64,000 bases of DNA, taken from Devosia sp. 1566. GTDB taxonomy: Bacteria > Pseudomonadota > Alphaproteobacteria > Rhizobiales > Devosiaceae. The notes under the pieces are model-generated. The model did not search any database. It was not told the DNA's origin and saw nothing but the letters and a program-made list of their open reading frames with translations. Positions 25,481-33,460 of this stretch are shown here, piece after piece; position 1 is the stretch's first letter, and every line of letters begins with the position of its first letter. The stretch spans positions 1,302,001-1,366,000 of the forward strand of contig NZ_CP034767.1 of the NCBI RefSeq assembly GCF_004005995.1. Reading direction: 5' to 3'. The position numbers and the translations under genes were made by a program.

Positions 25481-25681
25481 TTAGCCCTGGAGAATGGCTA
25501 ACAACAGCCGCAGCACCTGCCCGAACCCCACCAGCATCAGTGCCAGCGCCAGGTCGGTGAGCAGGGTGTGAAAGCGCGTCACATCAGGCACATCCCGCGC
25601 CGAAAAGGCGCGCAGCAGCGCCAACAGCGCCAGCACGCCCGCCGCGAAAAAGAAGGTATAGATCAGGATCTGCGTGAACAT
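25481..25681 (-). CDS. Small two-helix inner-membrane protein (66 aa)
   Basis: From ATG 25681 (GGAG upstream). Two hydrophobic helices (ILIYTFFFAAGVLALLALL and DLALALMLVGFGQVLRLLLAIL) are separated by a short charged loop (RAFSARDVPDVTRFHT). No recognised family; role unknown. Confidence 0.65.
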   Translation of the reverse strand: MFTQILIYTFFFAAGVLALLALLRAFSARDVPDVTRFHTLLTDLALALMLVGFGQVLRLLLAILQG

Positions 25682-25780
25682 GCGGCGGTCTCCTCCAGGG
25701 TGGCCTGTTTTCGCACGCTCCGCCGCCGAGCACAACGACCAGCCCCGCAGGCGCTCAGGCGCCGCTCACGCAACTTCGCC

Positions 25781-26035
25781 TCAGGTCGGGTGCGCTTCGG
25801 GCTCTTCGCTGCCGTCCTCGATCTCGCTTTCAAAGGCGTCCAGCGCATCGGCCACTTTCATCGCCACAGTCGGGTTCGCATCGCTTTCCGACTTGGCCTG
25901 CTCATAGCTGGTCAATTCCTGCGGCGAGATCCCCGCGCGGGCGGCGAGGTCATCAAGGGTGATGCCGAGGCGTTCGCGCCGGTCGCGGTCGGCAACGGGC
26001 GAGTGGTCGGTAAGGGGAATTCGCATCGCGGCCAT
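25781..26035 (-). CDS. Small helix-turn-helix (XRE-like) protein
   Basis: 84 residues from ATG 26035, chosen for GGAG upstream. The HTH is LGITLDDLAARAGISPQELTSYEQAKS, an XRE-type helix pair, followed by an acidic C-terminal helix (ALDAFESEIEDGSEEPEA). It lies 67 bp after the ABC permease gene at 26103 in the same direction, so it may be the operon's last gene. Function as a regulator is inferred only from the fold. Confidence 0.7.
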   Translation of the reverse strand: MAAMRIPLTDHSPVADRDRRERLGITLDDLAARAGISPQELTSYEQAKSESDANPTVAMKVADALDAFESEIEDGSEEPEAHPT

Positions 26036-26102
26036 GATCGTCTCCAGAGATGAAAAGCTGGACCTCAACGTGGCAGGCGCGCAAGCGTTTCCCCTCGTTC
26101 CC

Positions 26103-27092
26103 TCACGCCTTGAGCTTGGGCGAGCGGCCATACAGCAGCAGCATGGCCACGATCACGACGCCATAGATGATCTGCCGGCCATATTCGGCCATCTGCATCA
26201 CTGACAAAATTGATTGCAGCAGCGTGATCAGGATCACCCCCGCCACCGTGCCCAGATAGTTGCCGCGCCCGCCCAGAATCGAGGTGCCGCCCAGCACCAC
26301 GGCGGCGATGGCCGGCAGCAAATAGGCATCGCCCATCGATTGCGCCGCCTTGCCGCCATATCCCGCCAGCATCACGCCCCCGAGCGCCGCGAGCCCGCCC
26401 GACAGTGCGAACGCCACCATCACCACCCGCTGGGTGGGGATACCCGAAAGGTAAGCCGCGCTTTCCTTGTTGCCGATGGCATAAACCGACCGGCCAAAAG
26501 TCGTGCGCTGCAGCAGGAACACCGCCAGCGCTCCAGTGATAGCCCAGCCGATCACCGCATTGGGAATGCCCAGGATCGGATCGCCCGTTGCAATGAAGCG
26601 CATCGCGGCTGAAGCAGAGTCGCGCGGCGACGAGCCCCCGGAATAGGCCACCATCAGCCCTTGCGCGACCGCGTTGACCGCAAGGGTGATGATCATGGAC
26701 GGGATGCGCAGATAGGCAACGCCCACCCCGTTGATCAGCCCCAGCAACACTCCGCACAGCACCCCAAATGGAATGGCAAAGAACTCGCCCATCGGCCCAT
26801 AGGCGGCGGCCGCCGAAGCCATCATCGCCCCCACCGTCACCGTCCAGGGCACCGACAGATCGATCTGGCCCAAGAGGATCACCAGCATCATGCCGGTGGC
26901 AATGATGCCCAGGAACGCCCCCACCTTGAGTTGCTGCAGCAGATACTCGGGCGACAGGAAATTGGGGGAATAGAGGCTCCCCACCACCAGCAGTACGATG
27001 ATGCAGCCGAATGCCGTCAGCACCGGCAGATCGAGGCTTTGCCGCAGCGTGCTCCACCGGTCGGCTGGAGCGGAATGCGCCTGAATGCTCAT
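26103..27092 (-). CDS. Ribose-family sugar ABC transporter permease (second)
   Basis: 329 residues from ATG 27092 (MSIQAHSAP). Ten membrane helices with IIATGMMLVILLGQIDLSVPWTVTVGAMM and LLPAIAAVVLGGTSILGGRGNYLGTVAGVI. The position-specific GQIDLS replaces the more common GGIDLS. It is a partner of the permease encoded just upstream. Substrate unknown. Confidence 0.9.
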   Translation of the reverse strand: MSIQAHSAPADRWSTLRQSLDLPVLTAFGCIIVLLVVGSLYSPNFLSPEYLLQQLKVGAFLGIIATGMMLVILLGQIDLSVPWTVTVGAMMASAAAAYGPMGEFFAIPFGVLCGVLLGLINGVGVAYLRIPSMIITLAVNAVAQGLMVAYSGGSSPRDSASAAMRFIATGDPILGIPNAVIGWAITGALAVFLLQRTTFGRSVYAIGNKESAAYLSGIPTQRVVMVAFALSGGLAALGGVMLAGYGGKAAQSMGDAYLLPAIAAVVLGGTSILGGRGNYLGTVAGVILITLLQSILSVMQMAEYGRQIIYGVVIVAMLLLYGRSPKLKA

Positions 27093-27099
27093 CGCTGCC

Positions 27100-28086
27100 T
27101 CACGTAAACAGGTCGAGCCGGTTGCGAACCTGGAACAGTCGGGCCGAACCGAGCGACACCGCCAGCAGCAGCACAATGCCCTGGAACAGCGGTTGGTAAA
27201 GCGGATCAAGATCGAACACGAATAACAGATCGCCGATGGCGCGGAAGGCGAGGGCGCCAAAGATCGCCCCGATCGCCGAGCCGCGCCCGCCAAACAGCGA
27301 CACCCCGCCCAGCACTACCGCGGCAATGGCATAGAGCGTGTAGGTGTTGCCGTTGGATAGGGAGGCTTCGCCCGAATAGGTGAAGAAAGTCAGGAAGATC
27401 CCGCCGATCGCTGCGAGGAGGCCCGAGAGCACATAGGCGAGGAACTTGGCCCGCCGGATCGGCATGCCCGACATGTAGGCGGCCATTTCGGCTGATCCGA
27501 CCGCATAGGCGGCGCGCCCCAGCACCGAGCGCTGGAATGGCACCCAGATCACCAGCACGACCCCGAGCAGCACGACGAGACTCGTGGGCACAACGCCGAA
27601 CAAGCGCCCGGTGAGCGCGTCGGCCAAGCCGGAGTTAAAATTGGGATCGGAGCCAGGAAAGGGGCGCAGGATCAAGGCAATGCCGAAATAGACCGCCCCC
27701 GTGGCGATAGTCGCGACGATGGGCTGCAAGCGCCCGAAGATCACGATCAAGCCGTTGATCGCTCCGCAAGCCAGGCCCACCAGCAGGGTAGCACAAACCC
27801 CCAAGCCCGTTTCCCAGCTTGTACCACCGAGGAGATACGAGGCGACGCAATTGGCGAGAATGAAGATCATTCCTACCGAGAGGTCGATCCCAGCGGTCAG
27901 CACCACAAAGGTCTGCGCCATCGCGACGAAGGCCAGCAAAACGCCCTTGTTGGCCGCAGTCTGCACCACATTGGCGGTAAAGCCTGCAGGGTGGTTGGCG
28001 ACATAGAGCGTGAACATCGCCACAAAGATCAGCAACGCCAGGAGCGTGCCGCGCTGGGCCGCGAAATGAAAGCGCCAGTCCCTCAT
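27100..28086 (-). CDS. Ribose-family sugar ABC transporter permease (first)
   Basis: 328 residues, polytopic. It has FVAMAQTFVVLTAGIDLSVGMIFILANCVASYLLGG and YAIAAVVLGGVSLFGGRGSAIGAIFGALAF. It overlaps the ATPase stop by four bases (ATGA), so the importer genes are translationally coupled. Confidence 0.9.
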   Translation of the reverse strand: MRDWRFHFAAQRGTLLALLIFVAMFTLYVANHPAGFTANVVQTAANKGVLLAFVAMAQTFVVLTAGIDLSVGMIFILANCVASYLLGGTSWETGLGVCATLLVGLACGAINGLIVIFGRLQPIVATIATGAVYFGIALILRPFPGSDPNFNSGLADALTGRLFGVVPTSLVVLLGVVLVIWVPFQRSVLGRAAYAVGSAEMAAYMSGMPIRRAKFLAYVLSGLLAAIGGIFLTFFTYSGEASLSNGNTYTLYAIAAVVLGGVSLFGGRGSAIGAIFGALAFRAIGDLLFVFDLDPLYQPLFQGIVLLLAVSLGSARLFQVRNRLDLFT

Positions 28087-29627
28087 GCTTGCGCCGGCGC
28101 GCCGGCCTCCCTCGTCATTTCCACGTTGAGGGCGCTGCCGATCAGCGCGCGCTCGGTGATCTCCTCGCCCACCAATTCGCGCTTGATCGCGCCGTCATAC
28201 ATCACCAACACCCGGTCGCAGCAGCCGATCAGCTCGTCGTAATCGGTGGAGTAGAGAATGATCGCCGCGCCCCCATCCGCCAGCTGGCGCAACAGCTGGT
28301 AGATTTCCTGCTTGGTGCCCACATCGATGCCGCGGGTGGGATCATTGAGGAGGATGATGCGCGGCTGCCCCATCAGCCATTTGGCAATCACCACCTTTTG
28401 CTGGTTGCCGCCCGAAAGCGCCGCCACCGGCACCTCGGTACTCGCCGTCTTGATGGCCAAGAGCTTGATCATCTCGTCGGCCGCTCGCCGTTCGGCCGCC
28501 TTGTCGATGATGCCGGCATGGGAAATGCGGCTCATGCTGGCCAGGCTCAAATTCTCCATCACCGACATGGGCAGCATCAGCCCCTCGGTTTTGCGATCCT
28601 CGGGGATCAGCGCCATGCCGACCAGCGGCGCCTTGGCGGCGCGCGGCCCGGTGAGCTTTCGCGCTTGCCCATCGATCAGGATCTCGCCCCCGGTGCCGCG
28701 CAACACCCCGAAGAGGGCGAGCAGCAATTCGCGCTGCCCCTGGCCGTCGAGGCCCCCGAGCCCGAGGACCTCGCCGGGCCGCACCCCAAAGGAGATGTTG
28801 TTGAGCCGGTCGGTCCAGGTCAGGTTGCGCACAGCCAGTACGGGCTTGACCGAAGCGGGCAGGGGCGCCGGCTTGGGCGGAAACACATTGGAATATTCCC
28901 GCCCGATCATCATCTCGATGACTTCGCCATCGCTGCGCGTGCCCGCCGCAAAACTGGCGACCTTGCTGCCATTGCGGAACACGGTGCAGGTATCGGCGAG
29001 TTCGGCGATCTCATGCATGCGGTGCGAGATATAGAGCAGCCCCAGCCCTTCGCTGCGCAACCGTTTGAGCACGCCAAACACCTTGGCGACGTCAGCCGCG
29101 GTCAGCGCCGATGTGGCCTCGTCCAAGATCAGCAGCCGCGGCTTGCGCGCCAGCGCCTTGGCGATCTCCACCAATTGCCGGCGCGACAGCGGCAAATCCT
29201 TGATCAGCGCCAGGGGATGAATGTCCTCGGCGCCCGCCCGCGCCAGGGCCGCTTCGGCGAGCCGCCGCTGCTCGCGCCGGTTGATGAGGCCAAACCGCGT
29301 CGGCGGGTTGGCGGCAATGATGTTGTCGGCCACCGAAAGCTCGGGGATCAGCGAGAGTTCCTGGAAGATGCAGACGATCCCCGCCGCATTCGCCGCCCCC
29401 GGATCGGGAAAGCTCACCGGCTTGCCGTCGAGGAACATTTGCCCTTCGTCAGGCGCCACCACCCCCGACATGATCTTGATCAGCGTCGATTTACCCGCGC
29501 CATTCTCGCCCAGAATGGCGTGCACGTGCCCGGCCTCGACCACGAGGTCGGCCTTCTCCATCGCCCGCACGCCACCATAGCGTTTGGATATCCCTTCCAT
29601 GCGAAAGAGCGGAGCGGTGTTGTCCAT
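28083..29627 (-). CDS. Ribose-family sugar ABC transporter ATPase (two nucleotide-binding domains)
   Basis: 514 residues from ATG 29627; an upstream in-frame extension runs back into the binding-protein gene and is rejected. The first domain has GENGAGKST, signature LSRRQLVEIAKAL and LLILDEATSAL. The second has a degenerate Walker A (GLDGQGQRE) with LSGGNQQK and ILLNDPTRGIDVG. Asn replaces the usual Asp/Glu neighbour in the second Walker B (LLNDPT), a variant also seen in RbsA-like proteins with one active site. Confidence 0.9.
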   Translation of the reverse strand: MDNTAPLFRMEGISKRYGGVRAMEKADLVVEAGHVHAILGENGAGKSTLIKIMSGVVAPDEGQMFLDGKPVSFPDPGAANAAGIVCIFQELSLIPELSVADNIIAANPPTRFGLINRREQRRLAEAALARAGAEDIHPLALIKDLPLSRRQLVEIAKALARKPRLLILDEATSALTAADVAKVFGVLKRLRSEGLGLLYISHRMHEIAELADTCTVFRNGSKVASFAAGTRSDGEVIEMMIGREYSNVFPPKPAPLPASVKPVLAVRNLTWTDRLNNISFGVRPGEVLGLGGLDGQGQRELLLALFGVLRGTGGEILIDGQARKLTGPRAAKAPLVGMALIPEDRKTEGLMLPMSVMENLSLASMSRISHAGIIDKAAERRAADEMIKLLAIKTASTEVPVAALSGGNQQKVVIAKWLMGQPRIILLNDPTRGIDVGTKQEIYQLLRQLADGGAAIILYSTDYDELIGCCDRVLVMYDGAIKRELVGEEITERALIGSALNVEMTREAGAPAQA

Positions 29628-29652
29628 GTCACCCCCAAGCCATCGACCAGGA

Positions 29653-29674
29653 GCGGGAGCCCGAAGGCCCCCGC
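29653..29674 (-). other. Intercistronic hairpin between binding-protein and ATPase genes
   Basis: GCGGGAGCC-CGAA-GGCCCCCGC: nine pairs with one mismatch and a four-base loop, ten bases past the binding-protein stop. It has no U run. Confidence 0.5.
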
Positions 29675-29683
29675 GCCAGGCAC

Positions 29684-30805
29684 TTACTGATTGCCTTCGG
29701 TCTGGCTCATGATTTCCTGGGCGCTGAAATTGATGCCGCAGGTGGGGAAGGAGTTGCCGACAAAGAAGTTGTCGGATTCGGCGGTGTAGAAATTGGTGCC
29801 ATCGACAAAGTTGGGATCTTCGGTGATGTCGAGCGGCAGGTTGATCGCCTGCGGGATCACCTTGCCATCGAGCGCATCGATGGCGGTCTTGATCGCCACG
29901 GCGACCTGCGCGGGGCCCGAGCCCGCCGAAGAGCATTTGAGGCCATCGGCCGAATACTGCGCGCAGAACTTGCGGAACCCGTTCTCGGTTTCCCCGCCAA
30001 AGGGCACCATGGGGTGCTTGGCATCGAGCATGGCCTGGACCACCCCGGTGTCGCCGCCCTGGGCGGTGATGCCATCAAACTGGCCATGCACGGCAAAGGC
30101 GTCGGCCGCGGCTTTCTGCGCCACCCCATCGTCCCACTTGCCAACCACTTCGACCACTTCAAACGTCTTGCCCGAATTGGCGAACACTTCATGGATGCCG
30201 TTATGGCGATCGGTATCCACCGAAGTGCCGGCTACCCCGCGTACTTCCAGGATCTTGCCGCCCTCGGGCAGGTGCTGCACCAGCCAATTGCCCCAGAGTT
30301 CGCCGAGGCCCTTCTGGTCAACATTGACGTTGATGGCATCCTTGGTGTCGAGCGTATTGTCGAACGCCACGAGGATCACCCCGGCATCCCTGGCGCGCTT
30401 GATCACCGGTGCAAAAGCCTGCGGGTTCTGCGCGTTGACAACCACGGCGTCGTAGCCGGAATCGATGAAGTTGTTGATGGCCGAAATCTGCGCCGCCACG
30501 TCCTCGCCGGTGGAAACGACCTTGAATTCCTCCAGCCGCTCGGCGACTTCGGGCTGCGCCGCATAAGCCTTGGCCGTCTGGATCATCTGGATGCGCCAGG
30601 TATTGGCGACATAGCCATTGGCCAGCGCGATGCGATAGGGCCCGGTTTTGGCGGGAAACTGGAAGAACTGGGTGTCTTCCGTGGTGGGTACATAGCATTG
30701 CGCGTCGTCGGCCGGGCCTTCGACGATCTCGGGCTGCGCGGCAGTCAGCCCGGTCGAAAGCAGCAAGACGCCGATAGCCACCGAAGTGGTGCGTAGCATG
30801 TTCAT
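29684..30805 (-). CDS. Ribose-family sugar ABC transporter substrate-binding protein
   Basis: 373 residues from ATG 30805 (GGGAGGAGACA upstream). The signal peptide ends near LTAAQ-PEIV. Peripla_BP_4 fold: YRIALANGYVANTWRIQMIQTAK, NNFIDSGYDAVVVNAQNP, LEVRGVAGTSVDTDRHNG and TAQGGDTGVVQAMLDA. It is longer than RbsB, with N- and C-terminal extensions that contain cysteines (AQCYVPTTED; FPTCGINFS) possibly joined by a disulfide. No enzyme gene is nearby to hint at the substrate. Confidence 0.88.
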   Translation of the reverse strand: MNMLRTTSVAIGVLLLSTGLTAAQPEIVEGPADDAQCYVPTTEDTQFFQFPAKTGPYRIALANGYVANTWRIQMIQTAKAYAAQPEVAERLEEFKVVSTGEDVAAQISAINNFIDSGYDAVVVNAQNPQAFAPVIKRARDAGVILVAFDNTLDTKDAINVNVDQKGLGELWGNWLVQHLPEGGKILEVRGVAGTSVDTDRHNGIHEVFANSGKTFEVVEVVGKWDDGVAQKAAADAFAVHGQFDGITAQGGDTGVVQAMLDAKHPMVPFGGETENGFRKFCAQYSADGLKCSSAGSGPAQVAVAIKTAIDALDGKVIPQAINLPLDITEDPNFVDGTNFYTAESDNFFVGNSFPTCGINFSAQEIMSQTEGNQ

Positions 30806-31067
30806 TGTCTCCTCCCAGAGAACTTTGGCTTGCGCAAAGGTCGGGGTATCGGCGGCCGGGTTGTTGTGCACTGGTTTGCCAGCATCCACCCGTTTCCGCT
30901 CGCCCCGGAGGCTTGCGCAGAATCATGCTAACATGCCGTTTTGGGGCCTGCGAGCCCCCGTGAGCGACATTTGCAACACGAGCCGCCCCCGCGTCATTCG
31001 CCCTCATCCGGCCCGGCGCGACGGGCTGCCGCGCTGTCCATGTCCCCGGCAAATCAACAGCGGTGCC

Positions 31068-31715
31068 ATGGCCGAAAGCGACCTTTACCTTCCCCTCAAG
31101 AGCTTCATGGAACAGCAGGGCTTCACCGTCAAAGGCGAGGTCAATGGCTGCGACCTCTTGGGTGTGCGCGAAGGCGAGCCGCCCGTTCTGGTAGTCTGCG
31201 AACTCAAGCTCAGCTTCAATCTCGAACTCGTCCTTCAAGGCGTGGATCGCGCCCCCGCCTGCGACGAAGTCTGGCTCGCCGCGCGCCTATCCAAGGCGGG
31301 CAGGGGGCGCGAAGCCGATGCGCGCTATCGCAATCTCTGCCGTCGCTTGGGTTTTGGCCTGCTCGGCGTGTCGGCATCCGGCGCGGTGGAGGTGCTGGTG
31401 GCCCCCTTTGCCGCCACCCCGCGCCGCAACCCCAAGCGGCGCTCGCGCCTCCTTGACGAGCATCGCCGTCGCATTGGCGATCCCAACAAGGGTGGCGGCA
31501 ACCGCCAGCCCATCATGACCGCCTACCGGCAGGATTGCATCGCCTGTGCCCGCGCTCTCCTCGATGGCCCCCAATCGCCCAAGCAGCTCCGCACAATCGT
31601 CGATCGCGCTCCCATCATCTTGCGCCGCAATGTCTATGGCTGGTTCGTGCGTGAAAGCCGGGGTGTCTATGGCCTGACCGAGCTTGGTCGCTCATCTGTT
31701 TCACCGGCCGACTAG
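31068..31715 (+). CDS. DUF2161 putative PD-(D/E)XK-type nuclease/phosphodiesterase
   Basis: 215 residues from ATG 31068 (MAESDLYLPLK). The nuclease-like core is FTVKGEVNGCDLLGV, then PPVLVVCELKLSFNLEL, giving the Asp ... Glu-x-Lys pattern of PD-(D/E)XK enzymes. A basic middle (NPKRRSRLLDEHRRRIG) and a C-terminal winged-helix-like part (GPQSPKQLRTI, YGWFVRESRGVYGLTELG) follow. Family and fold are recognised; biological substrate is unknown. Confidence 0.8.
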   Translation: MAESDLYLPLKSFMEQQGFTVKGEVNGCDLLGVREGEPPVLVVCELKLSFNLELVLQGVDRAPACDEVWLAARLSKAGRGREADARYRNLCRRLGFGLLGVSASGAVEVLVAPFAATPRRNPKRRSRLLDEHRRRIGDPNKGGGNRQPIMTAYRQDCIACARALLDGPQSPKQLRTIVDRAPIILRRNVYGWFVRESRGVYGLTELGRSSVSPAD

Positions 31716-31866
31716 GGGCGACGCCCGAACCACATTCGTCAAGTTTGCCTGCCGCGCAGCGAGGGAACAAGCCGGGCCGTGCGCCGTTCATCCGCCGTTC
31801 ACCTCATTAGGCGCTTTGTGCGCTCAGGGCGGAATCGCCCCCCAAACTTAAAAGGACATCGCGGCA

Positions 31867-32469
31867 ATGAAATCAAAATTGCTAAGGGCTGCCTTGAGCA
31901 GCATCATGCTGGTAGGCATGGCCGGAGCCGCACTTGCCGCGCCCGCTATTGCCACCGCCAACGTCAATGTTCGTTCCGGTCCCGGGACCGATTACTACGC
32001 TGTCGATACCCTGCGCCGTGGTGATCGCGTTGATGTCGAAGGCTGTCGCGCCGGCTGGTGCTATATCGAGACCCGCCGCACCGAGGGTTGGGTTTCCTGG
32101 CGCTACCTGGCCGAACGCAACCGTCCTTCGCGTCCTGCCACCGTGTTCCAGTTCGATTTTGGTGCGCCCCCACGTTGGGAAGCCCCGCGCCATCGACCAG
32201 GCCGTGACTGGGACGGTCCGCGCCGCCCTGATCGTGACTGGGACGGCCGTGGTCCTGGCCGCGGTGACGGCCGTGGTGACGGGCGCGGCGATGGCCCGGG
32301 TCGCGGTGATGGCCGTGGCGACGGTCCGGGGCGTGGCGACGGCCGCGGTGATGGCGCAGGCCGTGGCGATGGTCCAGACCGCGGCAATGCCGGTCCTGAT
32401 CGTCCGCGCGATGACGGCGCCAAGTGCACTTTGGGCATGCCCAACTGGCCCAATTGCGACCGTAGCTAA
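31867..32469 (+). CDS. Secreted SH3-domain protein with a GRGDG-repeat tail
   Basis: 200 residues. The signal peptide ends at AALAAP. A bacterial SH3 domain (about 30-82) contains ANVNVRSGPGTDYYAVDTLRRGD, CRAGWCYIETRRTEGWVSWRYL and two cysteines. After a short FDFG linker the tail (about 130-178) is built from GRGDGRGDGPGRGDG repeats with alternating Arg and Asp, then ends in CTLGMPNWPNC. SH3_3 domains often bind peptidoglycan peptides. It is a tandem paralogue of the gene at 32702. Confidence 0.82.
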   Translation: MKSKLLRAALSSIMLVGMAGAALAAPAIATANVNVRSGPGTDYYAVDTLRRGDRVDVEGCRAGWCYIETRRTEGWVSWRYLAERNRPSRPATVFQFDFGAPPRWEAPRHRPGRDWDGPRRPDRDWDGRGPGRGDGRGDGRGDGPGRGDGRGDGPGRGDGRGDGAGRGDGPDRGNAGPDRPRDDGAKCTLGMPNWPNCDRS

Positions 32470-32480
32470 TAAGCAAAACA

Positions 32481-32510
32481 GCCGCGCCCCACTCGGTGGC
32501 GCGGCTTTTT
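32481..32510 (+). terminator. Intrinsic terminator between the SH3 genes
   Basis: GCCGCGCC / GGCGCGGC stem (8 bp, extendable) followed by TTTTT, 11 bp after the stop codon. Confidence 0.85.
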
Positions 32511-32701
32511 CGTGCCTCTTGCACATAGCAGGTGATCCGCTGCTAACCTGCTGATTTACAGCGTATTTTCCGTTCATTCTTATCAACCATCGGTGACGGA
32601 ACAGGCTTCACGCCGCCGCCATTTATGCTGGTGTCGACCTCACGAGGCGCCGCTTGCGCCAAGGGCGCAGAGCGCTCGTAACCAAAGAGGACACTCCGGC
32701 A

Positions 32702-33388
32702 ATGAAATCGAAATCGCTACCCGCCGCCTTAGGCGGCTTGATGCTCTTCGGCATGGCCGGAGCTGCACTTGCCGCGCCCGCCGTGGCGACAACAAACGTC
32801 AATGTTCGAACCGGACCTGGGACCAACTACGCGCCAGTCGCCGTCCTGCGGCAAGGGGATCGCGTCGAGGTCGATGGCTGCCGCCGCGGCTGGTGCTACG
32901 TCGAAACCCGGCGCACCGAAGGCTGGGTTTCCGGCCGTTATCTGGCCGAACTGCGGCGCCCAAGGGTGCCCGCGACCGTGTTCAGCTTCAATTTTGGCCC
33001 GCCGGATTGGAATCCTCCCCGGCCGCCGCCACGTCCTCCTGGCCCTCCTCCGGGACCGCCTCCCGGTCCTGGACCCGGACCTGGACCCGGACCTGGACCT
33101 GGACCTGGACCTGGACCTGGACCTGGACCCGGCCCTGGACCTGGCCCTGGACCTGGACCTGGACCTGGACCTGGACCCGGCCCTGGACCTGGCCCTGGAC
33201 CTGGACCTGGACCCGGACCCGGACCCGGACCTGGCCCCGGACCCGGACCTGGCCCCGGACCCGGACCTGGACCGGGGCCCGGACCCGGACCTGGCTCGGA
33301 CGGTGGCCCACCACCACCCCCGCCGAACTCCGGTTCAGGCTCCGGAGGCAATGGGGGACCGCCCCTGCCACCGCCGCGCATCGACTAA
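32702..33388 (+). CDS. Secreted SH3-domain protein with a (Pro-Gly)n tail
   Basis: 228 residues from ATG 32702. Signal peptide and SH3 domain match the preceding gene closely (TNVNVRTGPGTNYAPVAVLRQGD, CRRGWCYVETRRTEGWVSGRYL). The tail instead is PPRPPPRPPG followed by about 38 Pro-Gly units and a short SDGGPPPPPPNSGSGSGG end. The tail is likely an extended, flexible spacer from the cell wall. Both genes share the leader-proximal sequence GGCAATGAAATC, as expected for a duplication. Confidence 0.82.
   Translation: MKSKSLPAALGGLMLFGMAGAALAAPAVATTNVNVRTGPGTNYAPVAVLRQGDRVEVDGCRRGWCYVETRRTEGWVSGRYLAELRRPRVPATVFSFNFGPPDWNPPRPPPRPPGPPPGPPPGPGPGPGPGPGPGPGPGPGPGPGPGPGPGPGPGPGPGPGPGPGPGPGPGPGPGPGPGPGPGPGPGPGPGPGPGPGPGSDGGPPPPPPNSGSGSGGNGGPPLPPPRID
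33064..33294 (+). repeat. Hexanucleotide tandem repeat encoding Pro-Gly
   Basis: About 38 units of the GGACCT/GGACCC/GGCCCT type. Unit length is a multiple of three, so slippage changes tail length without shifting the frame. Silent third-base variation among units shows the array is not freshly expanded. Confidence 0.9.
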
Positions 33389-33413
33389 GAACTCTTTCAC
33401 AAAATCGTACAGG

Positions 33414-33441
33414 AGCCGCGCCCGCTCAGGACGCGGCTTTC
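33414..33441 (+). terminator. Intrinsic terminator after the PG-tail SH3 gene
   Basis: AGCCGCG and CGCGGCT form a 7-bp stem around an 11-base loop followed by TTCTT. It separates the SH3 gene from the convergent MFS gene. Confidence 0.7.
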
Positions 33442-33460
33442 TTGCATAAGCCTCGGAAAC

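Noticed and set aside
30786..31067. N-terminal extension of the DUF2161 gene overlapping the divergent binding-protein start
   Set aside because: The extension is Arg/Pro/Ser-rich and unlike the family, and would cover the divergent promoter region.
33064..33294. Tandem array considered as a CRISPR or VNTR control region
   Set aside because: Units are six bases with no spacers and lie wholly inside a coding frame.
32938..33381. Antisense frame also encoding a long Pro-Gly repeat
   Set aside because: GGNCCN hexamers read as Pro-Gly on both strands by symmetry; the plus-strand frame has signal peptide, SH3 domain and terminator, the antisense frame has none.
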